Shown in pieces: positions 54,265-63,485 of a DNA stretch of 64,000 nt. The translations under genes and the position numbers were made by a program. The notes under the pieces are model-generated. The model saw only the letters and a list, made by a program, of their open reading frames with translations. It made no database searches and had not been told where the DNA came from. The stretch comes from Algibacter luteus. Lineage in GTDB: Bacteria; Bacteroidota; Bacteroidia; Flavobacteriales; Flavobacteriaceae. How positions within the stretch are numbered: position 1 is the first letter of the stretch; every line of letters begins with the position of its first letter. Where the stretch lies: positions 1 to 64,000 of the forward strand of contig NZ_FQYK01000005.1 of NCBI RefSeq assembly GCF_900141715.1, in the 5' to 3' direction.

Positions 54265-55059
54265 ATGACCTACCAAGGTGTTCTAACAAAAATGGAAACT
54301 GAATTTACTAGTCCAATTCAGTATTATTTAGTGTTTGAGAATGATTTTATAAATATGAATCAATTACTCAATAAAACTATTACCATACAATTTGTAAAAT
54401 ATCAGTGTTTAAACTGTGGATTGGATAAACCGATATTCAGACAAGGTTATGATAGGCAATGTTTTTACGATGTAGCACAAGCGGGAGATTGGATTATGAG
54501 ACCAGAGTTAAGTACAGCACATTTAGATATTGCCGATAGAGATTTAGAATATGAGAAAAAAGTTCAGTTACAACCGCACATCGTTTATTTAGCGAATTCA
54601 AGTAATGTAAAAGTTGGGGTGACTAGAAAAAGCCAAGTTCCCACACGCTGGATAGATCAAGGGGCACATGAAGCCATTGAAATTGTTGAGGTCCCAAATA
54701 GGTATTTGGCTGGAGTCACAGAAGTTGCGCTTAAAGATTATGTAGCCGATAAAACCAATTGGCGCTCGATGCTTAAAAACGATATAAAAGATGAAAATTT
54801 AGTAGAATGGCGCGAACGTTTAAAATCTTATATTCCAGAAGAAGCAAAAGATTATTTTATTGAAAGTAATACAGAAACAAACCTCGAATTTCCAGTATTT
54901 AAATATCCTGAAAAACCAAAAAGCTTAAATATTGTTAAACAACATGCTTACACAGGTAAATTAGTAGGTATAAAAGGGCAATACCTCATTTTTGAAGATG
55001 AAACCGTTTTTAATGTACGTGCTAATGAAGGCTTGGTTGTTCAAATAACAATTCATTAA
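54265..55059 (+). CDS. DUF2797 family protein with zinc motif and GIY-YIG-like core
   Basis: The 264-residue protein begins with a beta-rich domain bearing CLNCGLDKP and a later cysteine (RQCFYD), a likely zinc site. A central segment (about 110-180) reads HIVYLANSSNVKVGVTRKSQV, then RWIDQGA and later AGVTEVALKDYV. This spacing resembles GIY-YIG nucleases, which have a Y, K-x-G-x-T, R and E pattern. The family has no assigned function that I know. It lies 42 bp from the divergent GH3-like gene and is followed by a small membrane protein gene. Confidence 0.8.
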   Translation: MTYQGVLTKMETEFTSPIQYYLVFENDFINMNQLLNKTITIQFVKYQCLNCGLDKPIFRQGYDRQCFYDVAQAGDWIMRPELSTAHLDIADRDLEYEKKVQLQPHIVYLANSSNVKVGVTRKSQVPTRWIDQGAHEAIEIVEVPNRYLAGVTEVALKDYVADKTNWRSMLKNDIKDENLVEWRERLKSYIPEEAKDYFIESNTETNLEFPVFKYPEKPKSLNIVKQHAYTGKLVGIKGQYLIFEDETVFNVRANEGLVVQITIH

Positions 55060-55121
55060 GTCATTTTTAACAAGGTTGTAACGGGTTAATTTTCTGTTAT
55101 TTAGTATCTTGAAAATAAAAA

Positions 55122-55361
55122 ATGAAAATTCCAGTAATGTTTTATGTAGCACTTACTACATTTATTTTAGTATTGCTCACCGTTATGGTTTCTATGAATA
55201 TTGCTTTTTCATGGGTATTTTATACCATGTGTTTGGGGCAAGCCTTTCTATTAATTATGGTTTATAAGGTTTTAAAAGACCGTTATAGTACTGATAAAAC
55301 TTTTGATCATTTTTATGAAGATAGACCCATAAATTACAGAAAAAATAATAACGATTCTTAA
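55122..55361 (+). CDS. Small two-helix membrane protein, unknown
   Basis: The 79-residue protein has two hydrophobic helices (VMFYVALTTFILVLLTVMV and FSWVFYTMCLGQAFLLIMVY) and a polar tail (DHFYEDRPINYRKN). I do not recognise the family. It begins 62 bp after the DUF2797 gene and could share its transcript. A hairpin lies between it and the convergent rpsU. Confidence 0.75.
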   Translation: MKIPVMFYVALTTFILVLLTVMVSMNIAFSWVFYTMCLGQAFLLIMVYKVLKDRYSTDKTFDHFYEDRPINYRKNNNDS

Positions 55362-55384
55362 AATTGAAGAGGGAAGAAAATAAT

Positions 55385-55418
55385 AAATCCCATAAACAAT
55401 TAATGTAAATGGGATTTT
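55385..55418 (+). terminator. Candidate terminator between convergent genes
   Basis: AAATCCCAT and ATGGGATTT form a 9-base stem with a 15-base loop and TTTT. It may serve the small membrane gene and, on the other strand, rpsU. Confidence 0.5.
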
Positions 55419-55441
55419 AAATTATGAGAAGTTATATATGA

Positions 55442-55636
55442 TTATATATCCTCTTGATCTCTTAAGTTTTGAATATATGCTGCTTTTTGCACTTCACGAC
55501 GTCTTTTTACAGAGGGTTTAGTGAAAAACTGACCATCTCTAAGGTTCTGCATTACTTTAATATTTCTGTGTTTACGTTTGTAACGTTTTAAGGCGCGTTC
55601 TATATTCTCGCCATCTTTTACTATAATCTTTAACAT
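55442..55636 (-). CDS. rpsU: 30S ribosomal protein S21
   Basis: The 64-residue protein is the Bacteroidota form of bS21 (GENIERALKRYKRKH; VKRRREVQKAAYIQN). Tyr54 is present; as I recall, this residue helps hide the anti-Shine-Dalgarno sequence in Flavobacterium ribosomes. It lies 36 bp after the primary sigma factor and is likely cotranscribed with it. No Shine-Dalgarno motif is seen before the ATG (the preceding bases are TATTAAATTCAAACT). Confidence 0.95.
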   Translation of the reverse strand: MLKIIVKDGENIERALKRYKRKHRNIKVMQNLRDGQFFTKPSVKRRREVQKAAYIQNLRDQEDI

Positions 55637-55672
55637 AGTTTGAATTTAATATTTGATTTTTTTGTTTTAGGC

Positions 55673-56536
55673 TTATCCTAAATACGTTTTTAATATTTTA
55701 TTTTTTGAGGTATGACGTAATTTACGAATACCTTTTTCTCTTATTTGTCTTACTCTTTCTCTAGTTAATCCAAAATTTTCTCCTATTTCCTCAAGGCTTT
55801 TGGGTGTTTTTGCATTAATACCAAAAAAGTGCTTTATCACAATCGCCTCTTTTTCTGATAACGTGTTTAATGCACGATTAACTTCAATGGTTAATGAGTT
55901 TTTTATCAGTGAAGCATCAGGTCTTGGAGATTCGCTAGACTTTATAACATCGTATAAATTAGACGTCTCTCCTTCTTTAAACGGTGCATCCATGGAAACA
56001 TGTTTACCCGAAATCTTCATGGACTGCTTTACATCATTAACAGTTAAATCTAGATTAGTAGCAATTTCTTGTGCACTTGGCGCTCGCTCATGCTGCTGTT
56101 CTAGATACGAATAGGCTTTATTAATTTTACTAATTGAGCCAATTTTGTTCAAAGGTAATCTAACTATTCGAGATTGTTGTGCTAATGCAGATAAAATTGC
56201 TTGACGAATCCACCATACTGCATATGATATAAACTTAAAACCTCTAGTTTCATCAAATCGTTTTGCCGCTTTAACCAGTCCTGCATTGCCTTCGTTAATT
56301 AAATCGGGTAATGATAGTCCGTGATTTTGGTATTGCTTTGATACTGAAACTACAAAACGTAAGTTGGCTCTTGTAAGTTTATCTAATGCCTCTTGGTCTC
56401 CTTGTCGAATACGTTTTGCTAGTTCCACTTCTTCATCGGCTGTGATTAAGGGAATTTTGCTAATATCCTGAAGGTATTTATCCAGAGATTTAGTTTCACG
56501 ATTGGTAACTTGTTTTGTAATTTTTAATTGGCGCAT
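55673..56536 (-). CDS. rpoD: Primary RNA polymerase sigma factor (RpoD/SigA, short Bacteroidota type)
   Basis: The 287-residue protein starts at region 1.2 and lacks region 1.1, as in Bacteroidota primary sigma factors. Region 2 shows [20 protein letters not shown] and [10 protein letters not shown]; region 4 shows [20 protein letters not shown] with GIRKLR. It recognises the unusual -33 TTG / -7 TAnnTTTG promoters seen in this window. rpsU follows closely. Confidence 0.94.
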   Translation of the reverse strand: MRQLKITKQVTNRETKSLDKYLQDISKIPLITADEEVELAKRIRQGDQEALDKLTRANLRFVVSVSKQYQNHGLSLPDLINEGNAGLVKAAKRFDETRGFKFISYAVWWIRQAILSALAQQSRIVRLPLNKIGSISKINKAYSYLEQQHERAPSAQEIATNLDLTVNDVKQSMKISGKHVSMDAPFKEGETSNLYDVIKSSESPRPDASLIKNSLTIEVNRALNTLSEKEAIVIKHFFGINAKTPKSLEEIGENFGLTRERVRQIREKGIRKLRHTSKNKILKTYLG

Positions 56537-56633
56537 ATATTATTATAGATTTTATGAAATTAGACTTCCTTATAACATAGTCAAAAAAGTCAGAAAACCT
56601 AATAAAACAGGATGTTTTTAAGTAAAAACGCGT

Positions 56634-56669
56634 AAAAACGTTCAAAAATCTTCAAATTTTGACGTTTTT
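56634..56669 (-). terminator. Candidate terminator between the AsmA and sigma factor genes
   Basis: On the minus strand AAAAACGTC..AAAAT and ATTTTTGAACGTTTTT can pair with small bulges and are followed by TTTTT. It lies about 70 bp after the AsmA stop. The region is rich in AACGTT-like words, so pairing is not unique. Confidence 0.4.
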
Positions 56670-56736
56670 TAACGTTTTATTGATATTAGGTAGAAACTTG
56701 TCTCAAGGCTAAATGACTCAGATTTTTTTATAAACA

Positions 56737-59409
56737 CTATTTTACTGTGTCTTTTACTTTTTTCTTATTGCCTAATAATCCACCTAAAACATTTTTTACA
56801 GCATCTTTTGTTGTGCTGGTGGTGGTTGAATCTTTGGTTTTGTTACCTCCAACAATATCTCCTAAAACATCTTTTATAGCATCATTTTGTTTTTGCTTTA
56901 CAGAATCTGTTTTTTGTTTATTCCCACCAATAACATCACCAATTAAATCTTTTACCTTGTCCTTACCTTGATTAAGTAATTTTTGTTTCTCAATCTCAAT
57001 AAGTTGTTTGGTTAAAGTCGAAACTCCACTTGTTAAATCGGTTTTAACAGTGGGGCTGTTAAAACTTCCTCCAATATTTGCTGTAACCGGAATGGTAATT
57101 TTATTCGTTTCTTCGGAATTTATCTTACCTATTAGCCTGTTTATATCACTTCCTAAGTATTTTGCTGGTACGTTAAAAACGGCATTATAGTTTAAGGTTT
57201 TATCGAAACCATGAGAACCAGAAACCGTAATGGCAATATCTTTATATTTTAAATCGAAAGGTTTAACACTCACTTTACCATTGGCAAAAGCGAGTTGTGT
57301 TTTTAGGTCTTTTAAATCTAATTTATCGAAGTCAATAAACCCTAGTGCGCCCTCAAGTTTGCTAAATAATTCGCCTTCTTTAGCATTAATTCTTGTAGCT
57401 AATAATTCTGCTAGGGCATTCCCAGAAATGGTATTTAAATCTGGAGAGAATTCTTGGTCTAGTTTTCCTGAAAAGTTAAGAGTTGTATTTAATTTTCCAT
57501 CGAGTAATTTCGCAATTGGCGCAAGACTTTTTAATAATTCTAAATTTTTAAATGATTCTGAAATATCAAATCCATCGGCACTTAAACTCAAGTTGAAATC
57601 TGGTGTTTCGCCTTTAGTTGATACATCACCAGAAATGGACAATGCCCCGTCAAAAATATTCGATTTCATATTTTGCAAGGTCGCTTGCTGGTCTTTAATT
57701 ATTAGTTTTCCTGTAACATTTTTTAAATTCAAATTATCATAAACAACCGTTTTCGCATCAGCGTTTATGGTGCAATCTAAGAATGCAGGGATTTTTAAAG
57801 ATTCAGATTTGTCAGTAGTTTTATTCGCTTTTGAAGACTGGTCTTCTGTCATAAAATCACTCACTTTAAACAGGTTTGAGCTAACATTAAAGTTTCCTTT
57901 TAAGTTGTTGTCACTCAATAAAAAGCCCAATAAATTATTAATAGTTCCTGTGGCATTTAAATCGGTATCGCCTGTTTTGGCTTTAAAATTATTCAATGAA
58001 ACAGTTCCAGGGTTAAAAGTCATATCTGCTCGAGAAATATGAATTGGGTTTACAATGTCTTCTGAAGAAAATACAAAATCTGAAATGCTAGCTGAACCAT
58101 TATTCTTTATACGCTGGTAGGCATTGGTTTCAATAGCGTTCATGTCAAAAGCCGTATTCAGTTTCGCTTTTAATATCCCCGTAAGGGCATTTTCCAATTC
58201 AATAGGGTATGCTTTTGTAAGGTTAGCGAGGTTTAGCGTGCCATCAATATTGGCATTAACCAGCATATTTTTTGTAATGTTTTTTAATAATGCCGATGAT
58301 TTAAAAACATCATCGTCAATTTTAAAGTTCAATGCCTTTATATCTATATAGGTATCATCAACATATCCCGTTGTGTTTTTTATTTCGGTGTTAATTATAA
58401 TGTTTTCAACACGTTTAGGTAAGTTTGGATATTTAAATGAAGCATTGTTTGATGTGATGCTAATGTCAAGATTAGGGATAGTTTCTTCTGAATTTAATCC
58501 TTTAATTTGACCTTTTAATTTGAAATCGCCAGTGGTTTGTACATTTTCTAAATTCTTTGAATAGGTTTTAGGAATAACGGCAAGAAAATTTTTAAAATCA
58601 GATTCTGGATTTTCAAAAGATATGTCAATTTCTTGTCCGTTTTCAAGTTGTTGCACATACCCTTTAAATTCTATAGGTAAATCGTTAATGAAACCTTTAT
58701 TCTCTTTAAACGTGTATTTGCTGTTTTTTAAATCTAAACCAATAATAGCGTCGAGTTTTACCGGGTTACTACTCAGGTAACTTGTGCTATCCATAAAAAA
58801 GCTAACATTGGCTTCGCTTTTTGTGATTAATTCTGAATTTTCAGCTGAAAATGTACCATGACCTTCATGATTAAATTCGGTAATATGAAAGATGATGTTA
58901 GAACCTTCATCCAAATAGTTAATTGCACTATTTTTGATATTATAATCTTCAATATCGAAAGAAAAACTACTTGAATCCCCTTCTGCGGAAGCGTTATTAG
59001 TATCAGCTTTGGTAATATCGTAATTGTTGTTGCCTAACTTGTCAGTCTTCAAAGTTAGGAGCGCTTCATCAATGTTTATGGCGTTAATGACTATTGGGTC
59101 TTCATTAGCACTTTTAAACAATTCTTTAATAGACATGGTAAAGGCTATATCTTTAACAGTTGCAAAAGTTTCGTCTTTAAAAGGTTCAAAATTGGTAATA
59201 ACCAAATCGTTTACATTGATATGTGCTTGCGGAAAACTGCGAATAAAACTCAAACTCACATCACTAAACTCCACTTGTGCATTTAAATTTTGATTTATTA
59301 TTTGCTTTACCATGTCTTTTATTTTACCCTGAAATGCAAAAGGAATGGCTACCAAAAGCGCGATTAAAATAAGTAAAGTAATACTGGTAATTTTTAAAGC
59401 TTTCTTCAT
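56737..59409 (-). CDS. AsmA family protein with repeated C-terminal tail
   Basis: The 890-residue protein has one N-terminal membrane helix (ITLLILIALLVAIPFAF) and a long beta-groove region of the AsmA/TamB type, with an AsmA_2-like C-terminal part (about 600-800; LLATRINAKEGELFSKLEGA). AsmA-like proteins bridge the envelope and are thought to carry phospholipid to the outer membrane. The last ~81 residues (810-890) are three imperfect repeats with the core KDVLGDIVGGNK, absent from ordinary AsmA. It stands alone upstream of the sigma gene. Confidence 0.9.
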   Translation of the reverse strand: MKKALKITSITLLILIALLVAIPFAFQGKIKDMVKQIINQNLNAQVEFSDVSLSFIRSFPQAHINVNDLVITNFEPFKDETFATVKDIAFTMSIKELFKSANEDPIVINAINIDEALLTLKTDKLGNNNYDITKADTNNASAEGDSSSFSFDIEDYNIKNSAINYLDEGSNIIFHITEFNHEGHGTFSAENSELITKSEANVSFFMDSTSYLSSNPVKLDAIIGLDLKNSKYTFKENKGFINDLPIEFKGYVQQLENGQEIDISFENPESDFKNFLAVIPKTYSKNLENVQTTGDFKLKGQIKGLNSEETIPNLDISITSNNASFKYPNLPKRVENIIINTEIKNTTGYVDDTYIDIKALNFKIDDDVFKSSALLKNITKNMLVNANIDGTLNLANLTKAYPIELENALTGILKAKLNTAFDMNAIETNAYQRIKNNGSASISDFVFSSEDIVNPIHISRADMTFNPGTVSLNNFKAKTGDTDLNATGTINNLLGFLLSDNNLKGNFNVSSNLFKVSDFMTEDQSSKANKTTDKSESLKIPAFLDCTINADAKTVVYDNLNLKNVTGKLIIKDQQATLQNMKSNIFDGALSISGDVSTKGETPDFNLSLSADGFDISESFKNLELLKSLAPIAKLLDGKLNTTLNFSGKLDQEFSPDLNTISGNALAELLATRINAKEGELFSKLEGALGFIDFDKLDLKDLKTQLAFANGKVSVKPFDLKYKDIAITVSGSHGFDKTLNYNAVFNVPAKYLGSDINRLIGKINSEETNKITIPVTANIGGSFNSPTVKTDLTSGVSTLTKQLIEIEKQKLLNQGKDKVKDLIGDVIGGNKQKTDSVKQKQNDAIKDVLGDIVGGNKTKDSTTTSTTKDAVKNVLGGLLGNKKKVKDTVK

Positions 59410-59526
59410 AAAGAATATGATTTGTATATAAAAACAGTCATTATAATATACGCAAAAATGCCATTTAAAGATGAAGAACTATCTTATTATTATGTTAAGT
59501 TTTAAAGTTGTGTGAATTTGAAATAT

Positions 59527-60231
59527 TTAAAGTAAATCTATTTCTTCATTCACTTTTAAATGGAAGCATTTTCTAAAAAAATAAACACCTAAATACAAAA
59601 AAGGTGTATCGCAAGCAGCAACTATTACTTTAAACAGAAAGCCGCTAACTAAAAGTCCTTTAAAGTTTGCCCATTCAATTATCTCGAAAGTGCATAGCAA
59701 GAAAACAATAGTAAACGTATCTATAAATTGTGAAAACCAAGTTGAAAAATTGTTGCGAAGCCATAGGTGTCTTCCTTTGGTAAGGCGTTTCCAGAAATGG
59801 TAAATTTGAATATCTACAAATTGCGCAAATAAATAAGTAAGCATACTTGCAAAAACAGCAATCATAGAGTTTCCAAAAACCAATTGGAAGGTATCGTCAT
59901 TTACATAAGACCAAGAAGTTGCGGGCACATTGCCAGCAGCGTAAATAATTAAAAGTGAAAAAAGCGACGCAAAAATTCCAACTACAACAACATCATTAGC
60001 TCGTTTTTTGCCATAAATTTCACTAATTAAGTCAGTGATTAAAAACGTTATTGGATAAGGAAGAATACCAACAGAAATTTCAAAAAGTTTACTGCCAAAA
60101 ATTTCAAAATTAAACGGATACCAATAAAAAAACTTTTGAAAAATGAGATTCGAAACCACTAATGAGGTTATAAATAAAGCCCCTAAAAGGATGTAAATAC
60201 GTTGGGCAGCAAGTTTATCTCTTAAGGTCAT
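59527..60231 (-). CDS. yhhQ: Queuosine precursor transporter (YhhQ family)
   Basis: The 234-residue membrane protein has about six helices and the family motifs GILPYPITFLITDLISEIYGKKRAN and FGSKLFEISVG, ending FKVIVAACDTPFLYLGVYF. YhhQ/QPTR imports queuine precursors such as preQ0/preQ1. It complements queG at 6270-7193. Its start is 71 bp from the divergent folK-kinase start. Confidence 0.92.
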   Translation of the reverse strand: MTLRDKLAAQRIYILLGALFITSLVVSNLIFQKFFYWYPFNFEIFGSKLFEISVGILPYPITFLITDLISEIYGKKRANDVVVVGIFASLFSLLIIYAAGNVPATSWSYVNDDTFQLVFGNSMIAVFASMLTYLFAQFVDIQIYHFWKRLTKGRHLWLRNNFSTWFSQFIDTFTIVFLLCTFEIIEWANFKGLLVSGFLFKVIVAACDTPFLYLGVYFFRKCFHLKVNEEIDLL

Positions 60232-60301
60232 TTAAATTGTGAATAAATAGCGTATGTAAATATAAAGGAAAACCATTTACTTTTTATTATTTTGCTCCTT
60301 C

Positions 60302-61447
60302 ATGACAAAACCAATAACATATCATATTGCATTAGGCAGTAATAAAGGTGATAAATTTAAAAATCTGCAAAATGCGGTTAATGCTATTTATTTAGAAATA
60401 GGAGCTATTAAGCTAATTTCGAAAGTGTATAAATCGCCCGCTTTAGGTTTTGATGGTGAGGACTTTTTTAATTGCTGCTTGGTTCTGGAAAGCTATTTAG
60501 AACCGCAAAAGGTTTTAGAAACACTTTTAAAAATTGAAACAACGTTAGGGCGAATAAGAACACAATCTGAAGCATACGAAGCCCGAACTATAGATTTGGA
60601 TATTGTTTTCGCTGAAGCTGAAATTATTAATACCAACTCACTACAAGTGCCACATCCTGAAATGACTAAGCGCAAGTTTGTATTGAAGCCTTTAAACGAT
60701 ATTGCATCAAAAGTGAGACATCCTAATATAGGTAAAGAAGTTGCTGTTTTACTCGATGAATGTGAAGATGAATCGGTGTTAGAACCCATCAAAATATGGC
60801 TTAAAAATCCTAGTAAACAATACAATTTTTCAAAGTACAATTACATCGCTATTGAAGGTAATATTGGCGCAGGAAAAACCAGTTTAGCTACTAAAATGGC
60901 ACACGATTTTAATGCCAAATTGATTTTAGAACGTTTTGCCGACAATCCGTTTTTGCCCAAGTTCTACGAAGATGCCAATCGTTACGCATTTACATTAGAA
61001 ATGTCTTTTCTTGCAGATAGGTACCAGCAAATTTCTGATGATTTATCGCAACTCGATTTGTTTAAAGATTTTATTGTGAGTGATTATGATGTATTTAAAT
61101 CGTTGATATTCTCAAAAATTACTTTGCAAGAAGACGAGTTTAATTTATACCGAAAGCTATTCTATTTAATGTATAAAGACATTGCAAAACCAGAATTGTA
61201 CGTGTACTTATACCAGAACACTCAGCGTTTACAGGAAAATATAAAAAAACGCGGACGCGATTATGAGCAAAATATTGCTGATGATTATCTAGAGAAAATT
61301 AATTCGGGGTATTTAGATTTCTTGAAAACGCAAAAAGATTTTAACGTAAAAATCATCGATGTTTCGGATAGAGATTTTGTGGAAAACCGAAGTGATTATT
61401 TGTGGATTTTAGGTGAAATATCTGAGGATTTAAATCAGTTGATTTAA
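60302..61447 (+). CDS. folK: Fusion of HPPK (folK) with deoxynucleoside kinase
   Basis: The 381-residue protein has an N-terminal pyrophosphokinase domain (about 1-165; HIALGSNKGDKFKNL, ARTIDLDIVFAEAE, VPHPEMTKRKFVL). A C-terminal deoxynucleoside kinase follows (about 180-381) with the P-loop IEGNIGAGKTSLATK and the later ADRYQQISDDL, VSDYDVFKS and KKRGRDYEQNI segments. The first half makes the folate precursor, the second phosphorylates deoxynucleosides. The same fusion occurs in other Bacteroidota. The open frame is continuous, so it is a true fusion. Confidence 0.9.
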   Translation: MTKPITYHIALGSNKGDKFKNLQNAVNAIYLEIGAIKLISKVYKSPALGFDGEDFFNCCLVLESYLEPQKVLETLLKIETTLGRIRTQSEAYEARTIDLDIVFAEAEIINTNSLQVPHPEMTKRKFVLKPLNDIASKVRHPNIGKEVAVLLDECEDESVLEPIKIWLKNPSKQYNFSKYNYIAIEGNIGAGKTSLATKMAHDFNAKLILERFADNPFLPKFYEDANRYAFTLEMSFLADRYQQISDDLSQLDLFKDFIVSDYDVFKSLIFSKITLQEDEFNLYRKLFYLMYKDIAKPELYVYLYQNTQRLQENIKKRGRDYEQNIADDYLEKINSGYLDFLKTQKDFNVKIIDVSDRDFVENRSDYLWILGEISEDLNQLI

Positions 61448-61577
61448 TATATGGATCGACTTTTAGTTTGTACTTTAGGATGTGTATTCAATTAAAACTT
61501 TTAACTTTCGCTAACAGGATAGTTCAGGATGGTTTTACTTATTCGAAGTTTTATTTTTACTAAAAATTTAGATGGAC

Positions 61578-62522
61578 ATGAAAAATTCAAAAATCATTTA
61601 CAAACTAACTTCATTGGTTATTTTGGTTCTTTTTATAAATTTCTACTCTTGTCAACCTGATGAGAAACCAGTGGAGTTTCTTGAAGATGTTATTACGGCA
61701 CCAGATCCTGATCCGGAAGAAGAAACATCTCCTGAAGTAGAGGAGGCTATTGATGAAGATATTGGAGCTTATACCACTTGCACACCTGAGGGTCAAAATA
61801 CAGAAAGAACTAAGGATATAGCTAATCCAGTTAATGTAGGAACGATTGATGATAGGAGTTGTTATGCTGACTATAAAGAAAGTAACGTAGATGGAAAAGT
61901 TTGGGGTGTTTATAATATTACTGATGGCTCCAACCATATGGATGCGCCTAATACGTTACAACCTAGAATAGAACGTTCATTACCAAGAGCAGTAAAACTT
62001 GGTGTAGGAACATATGTAAAATTTACAGGAACTGTAAGAATTCTTGAAGTAGGTGATACTACGGGAGATGGTAGTGATGGTACTTATATTGCACAAGCCA
62101 AAGGTAAACACACCGGAGGAGGTGGTTCTCCTGACCCAGCTATTTGTTTGTATTTAGCAAAGCCCGTTTATGGAACAGGTGCGAATGCAAATAAGCAAGT
62201 ATCCTTTGATGTTTATGCTGAGCGTATCTTAGTGCGTGGAGGATCAGGAAGCGGTAGAGAAGTTGTTTTCCTGAAGAATATTGAGAAGAATAAACAAACC
62301 GATTTTCAGCTAGAGGTAGGTTTTAGAGTAGATCCGAACGATGCTACTAAAAAAATTCATTATTGCGATGCTGTAATTGGTGGTGAAAGTTTTAATTGGA
62401 ACATACCAGAACCAGATCGTGCAACAGAATCAAAAATAAGATATGGTGCATATCGAGTAAAAGGTGGTAGAGCTCAAATTAGATGGGCAAATACGACGCA
62501 TACTAAAGTAGAAAACGATTAG
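61578..62522 (+). CDS. Lipoprotein, possibly with a polysaccharide-lyase-like jelly-roll domain
   Basis: I do not recognise a named family. ATG 61578 begins a lipoprotein signal with cysteine at residue 25 (NFYSC); an ATG 6 bases upstream is the alternative. A proline/acidic linker follows (PDPDPEEE, about 45-60). The folded region (about 65-314) is beta-rich and has, in order, [25 protein letters not shown] and [18 protein letters not shown]. These recall the R-x-E-R, Q-x-H/K and Y-x-A-G-Y strands of PL7-type alginate lyases. The match is weak and functional residues are not confirmed. A secreted bicupin is convergent 66 bp away. Confidence 0.6.
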   Translation: MKNSKIIYKLTSLVILVLFINFYSCQPDEKPVEFLEDVITAPDPDPEEETSPEVEEAIDEDIGAYTTCTPEGQNTERTKDIANPVNVGTIDDRSCYADYKESNVDGKVWGVYNITDGSNHMDAPNTLQPRIERSLPRAVKLGVGTYVKFTGTVRILEVGDTTGDGSDGTYIAQAKGKHTGGGGSPDPAICLYLAKPVYGTGANANKQVSFDVYAERILVRGGSGSGREVVFLKNIEKNKQTDFQLEVGFRVDPNDATKKIHYCDAVIGGESFNWNIPEPDRATESKIRYGAYRVKGGRAQIRWANTTHTKVEND

Positions 62523-62588
62523 TGTTAATTAGTTTTGAATGAGGGGTTAAGCTTAAATTCGCAACCATTAGGAAGATTGTTGTATTTG

Positions 62589-63416
62589 TTACTCGTCTTC
62601 TGTGTTGTGGGTTTTTAGCCACTCTTCTCCGTCTTTGTCTACAAAGAAATCCATCCATACATAGTACATTTCATTTTCGGCATTTACACTAACTGAATGG
62701 CTGGAACCCCGCGGAATATGAAGTAAAGAATACTCAGGAAAATCAACTTGAGCATCATCAGCATAAACAATGGTTTGATTATCAGTAAGCCCCAAAAATA
62801 ATTGTTCTAACATCGCATGCTCATGAGCACCAACTTTGTCGGGACCTATAGTTTTAACGGTGCCCATGGCTACTCTTGGAATGTATTTGTTAGGTAATAT
62901 GGTTCTGCTTGTTGTTTGCGGACTTTTAATTGGTTCAGTATAAGATTTACAATCCGTGAACTTTTTAAAATAGATATTGTTGATATTTTCCTTAGGAAAC
63001 GTTTTTATATCTTCTTGATCTAATTCAGTTTGGAATACAGATATTTTTAGATAGTGCAGTGTGTCATTTGCTATGGGCTTGAAAGATACATCACCCACAT
63101 TATTTGGCAACATAATAGTCTCCGGAACAATTTCGTATGTTTTTCCACCAGAAGTCAATTGTCCATAACCTTTTATAAATAAGTAAACGAATTTATATCC
63201 ATTTTCAAGCTCAACCTTTTCAGTAATATCACTTGATATTGTAACATGTTCAGAAATTACACCATCAATTTCTTTGTTTAAGATTGTTTTGTGTTGTTCT
63301 TTCTGATTAGTTTGTAATTCCATTGAAAGAAATTCAATAGGGATTTCTTGTGAATAAACACTTAAAAATGAACAAATTAAAGTGAATGCGATACTATAGA
63401 TAAAACTGATTTTCAT
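62589..63416 (-). CDS. Secreted bicupin protein
   Basis: I chose ATG 63416, which opens a signal peptide (MKISFIYSIAFTLICSFLSVYSQ); a TTG 33 bases upstream would add 11 residues in front of it. The 275-residue protein has two cupin-like halves. The C-terminal one has the metal motifs GAHEHAMLEQLF and PRGSSHSVSVN (metal ligands two His, Glu, His). The N-terminal half (about 30-150) has lost them. Some small cupins, such as KdgF, convert unsaturated uronates from polysaccharide breakdown. The adjacent lyase-like lipoprotein makes that a possible role, but only by inference. Confidence 0.75.
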   Translation of the reverse strand: MKISFIYSIAFTLICSFLSVYSQEIPIEFLSMELQTNQKEQHKTILNKEIDGVISEHVTISSDITEKVELENGYKFVYLFIKGYGQLTSGGKTYEIVPETIMLPNNVGDVSFKPIANDTLHYLKISVFQTELDQEDIKTFPKENINNIYFKKFTDCKSYTEPIKSPQTTSRTILPNKYIPRVAMGTVKTIGPDKVGAHEHAMLEQLFLGLTDNQTIVYADDAQVDFPEYSLLHIPRGSSHSVSVNAENEMYYVWMDFFVDKDGEEWLKTHNTEDE

Positions 63417-63485
63417 AATAAAATAAAATTGGTTTACCAATTTAATCAAAAAGGATGGATTATGCTTTATAAGTTCAGAATAATT

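Noticed and set aside
57230-57742. Plus-strand open frame of about 170 codons inside the AsmA gene
   Set aside because: It is antisense to a clear coding region, as are several others there (for example 56747-56971 and 57767-58042). The peptide is Ser/Leu/Phe rich, as expected from reverse reading of AsmA codons.
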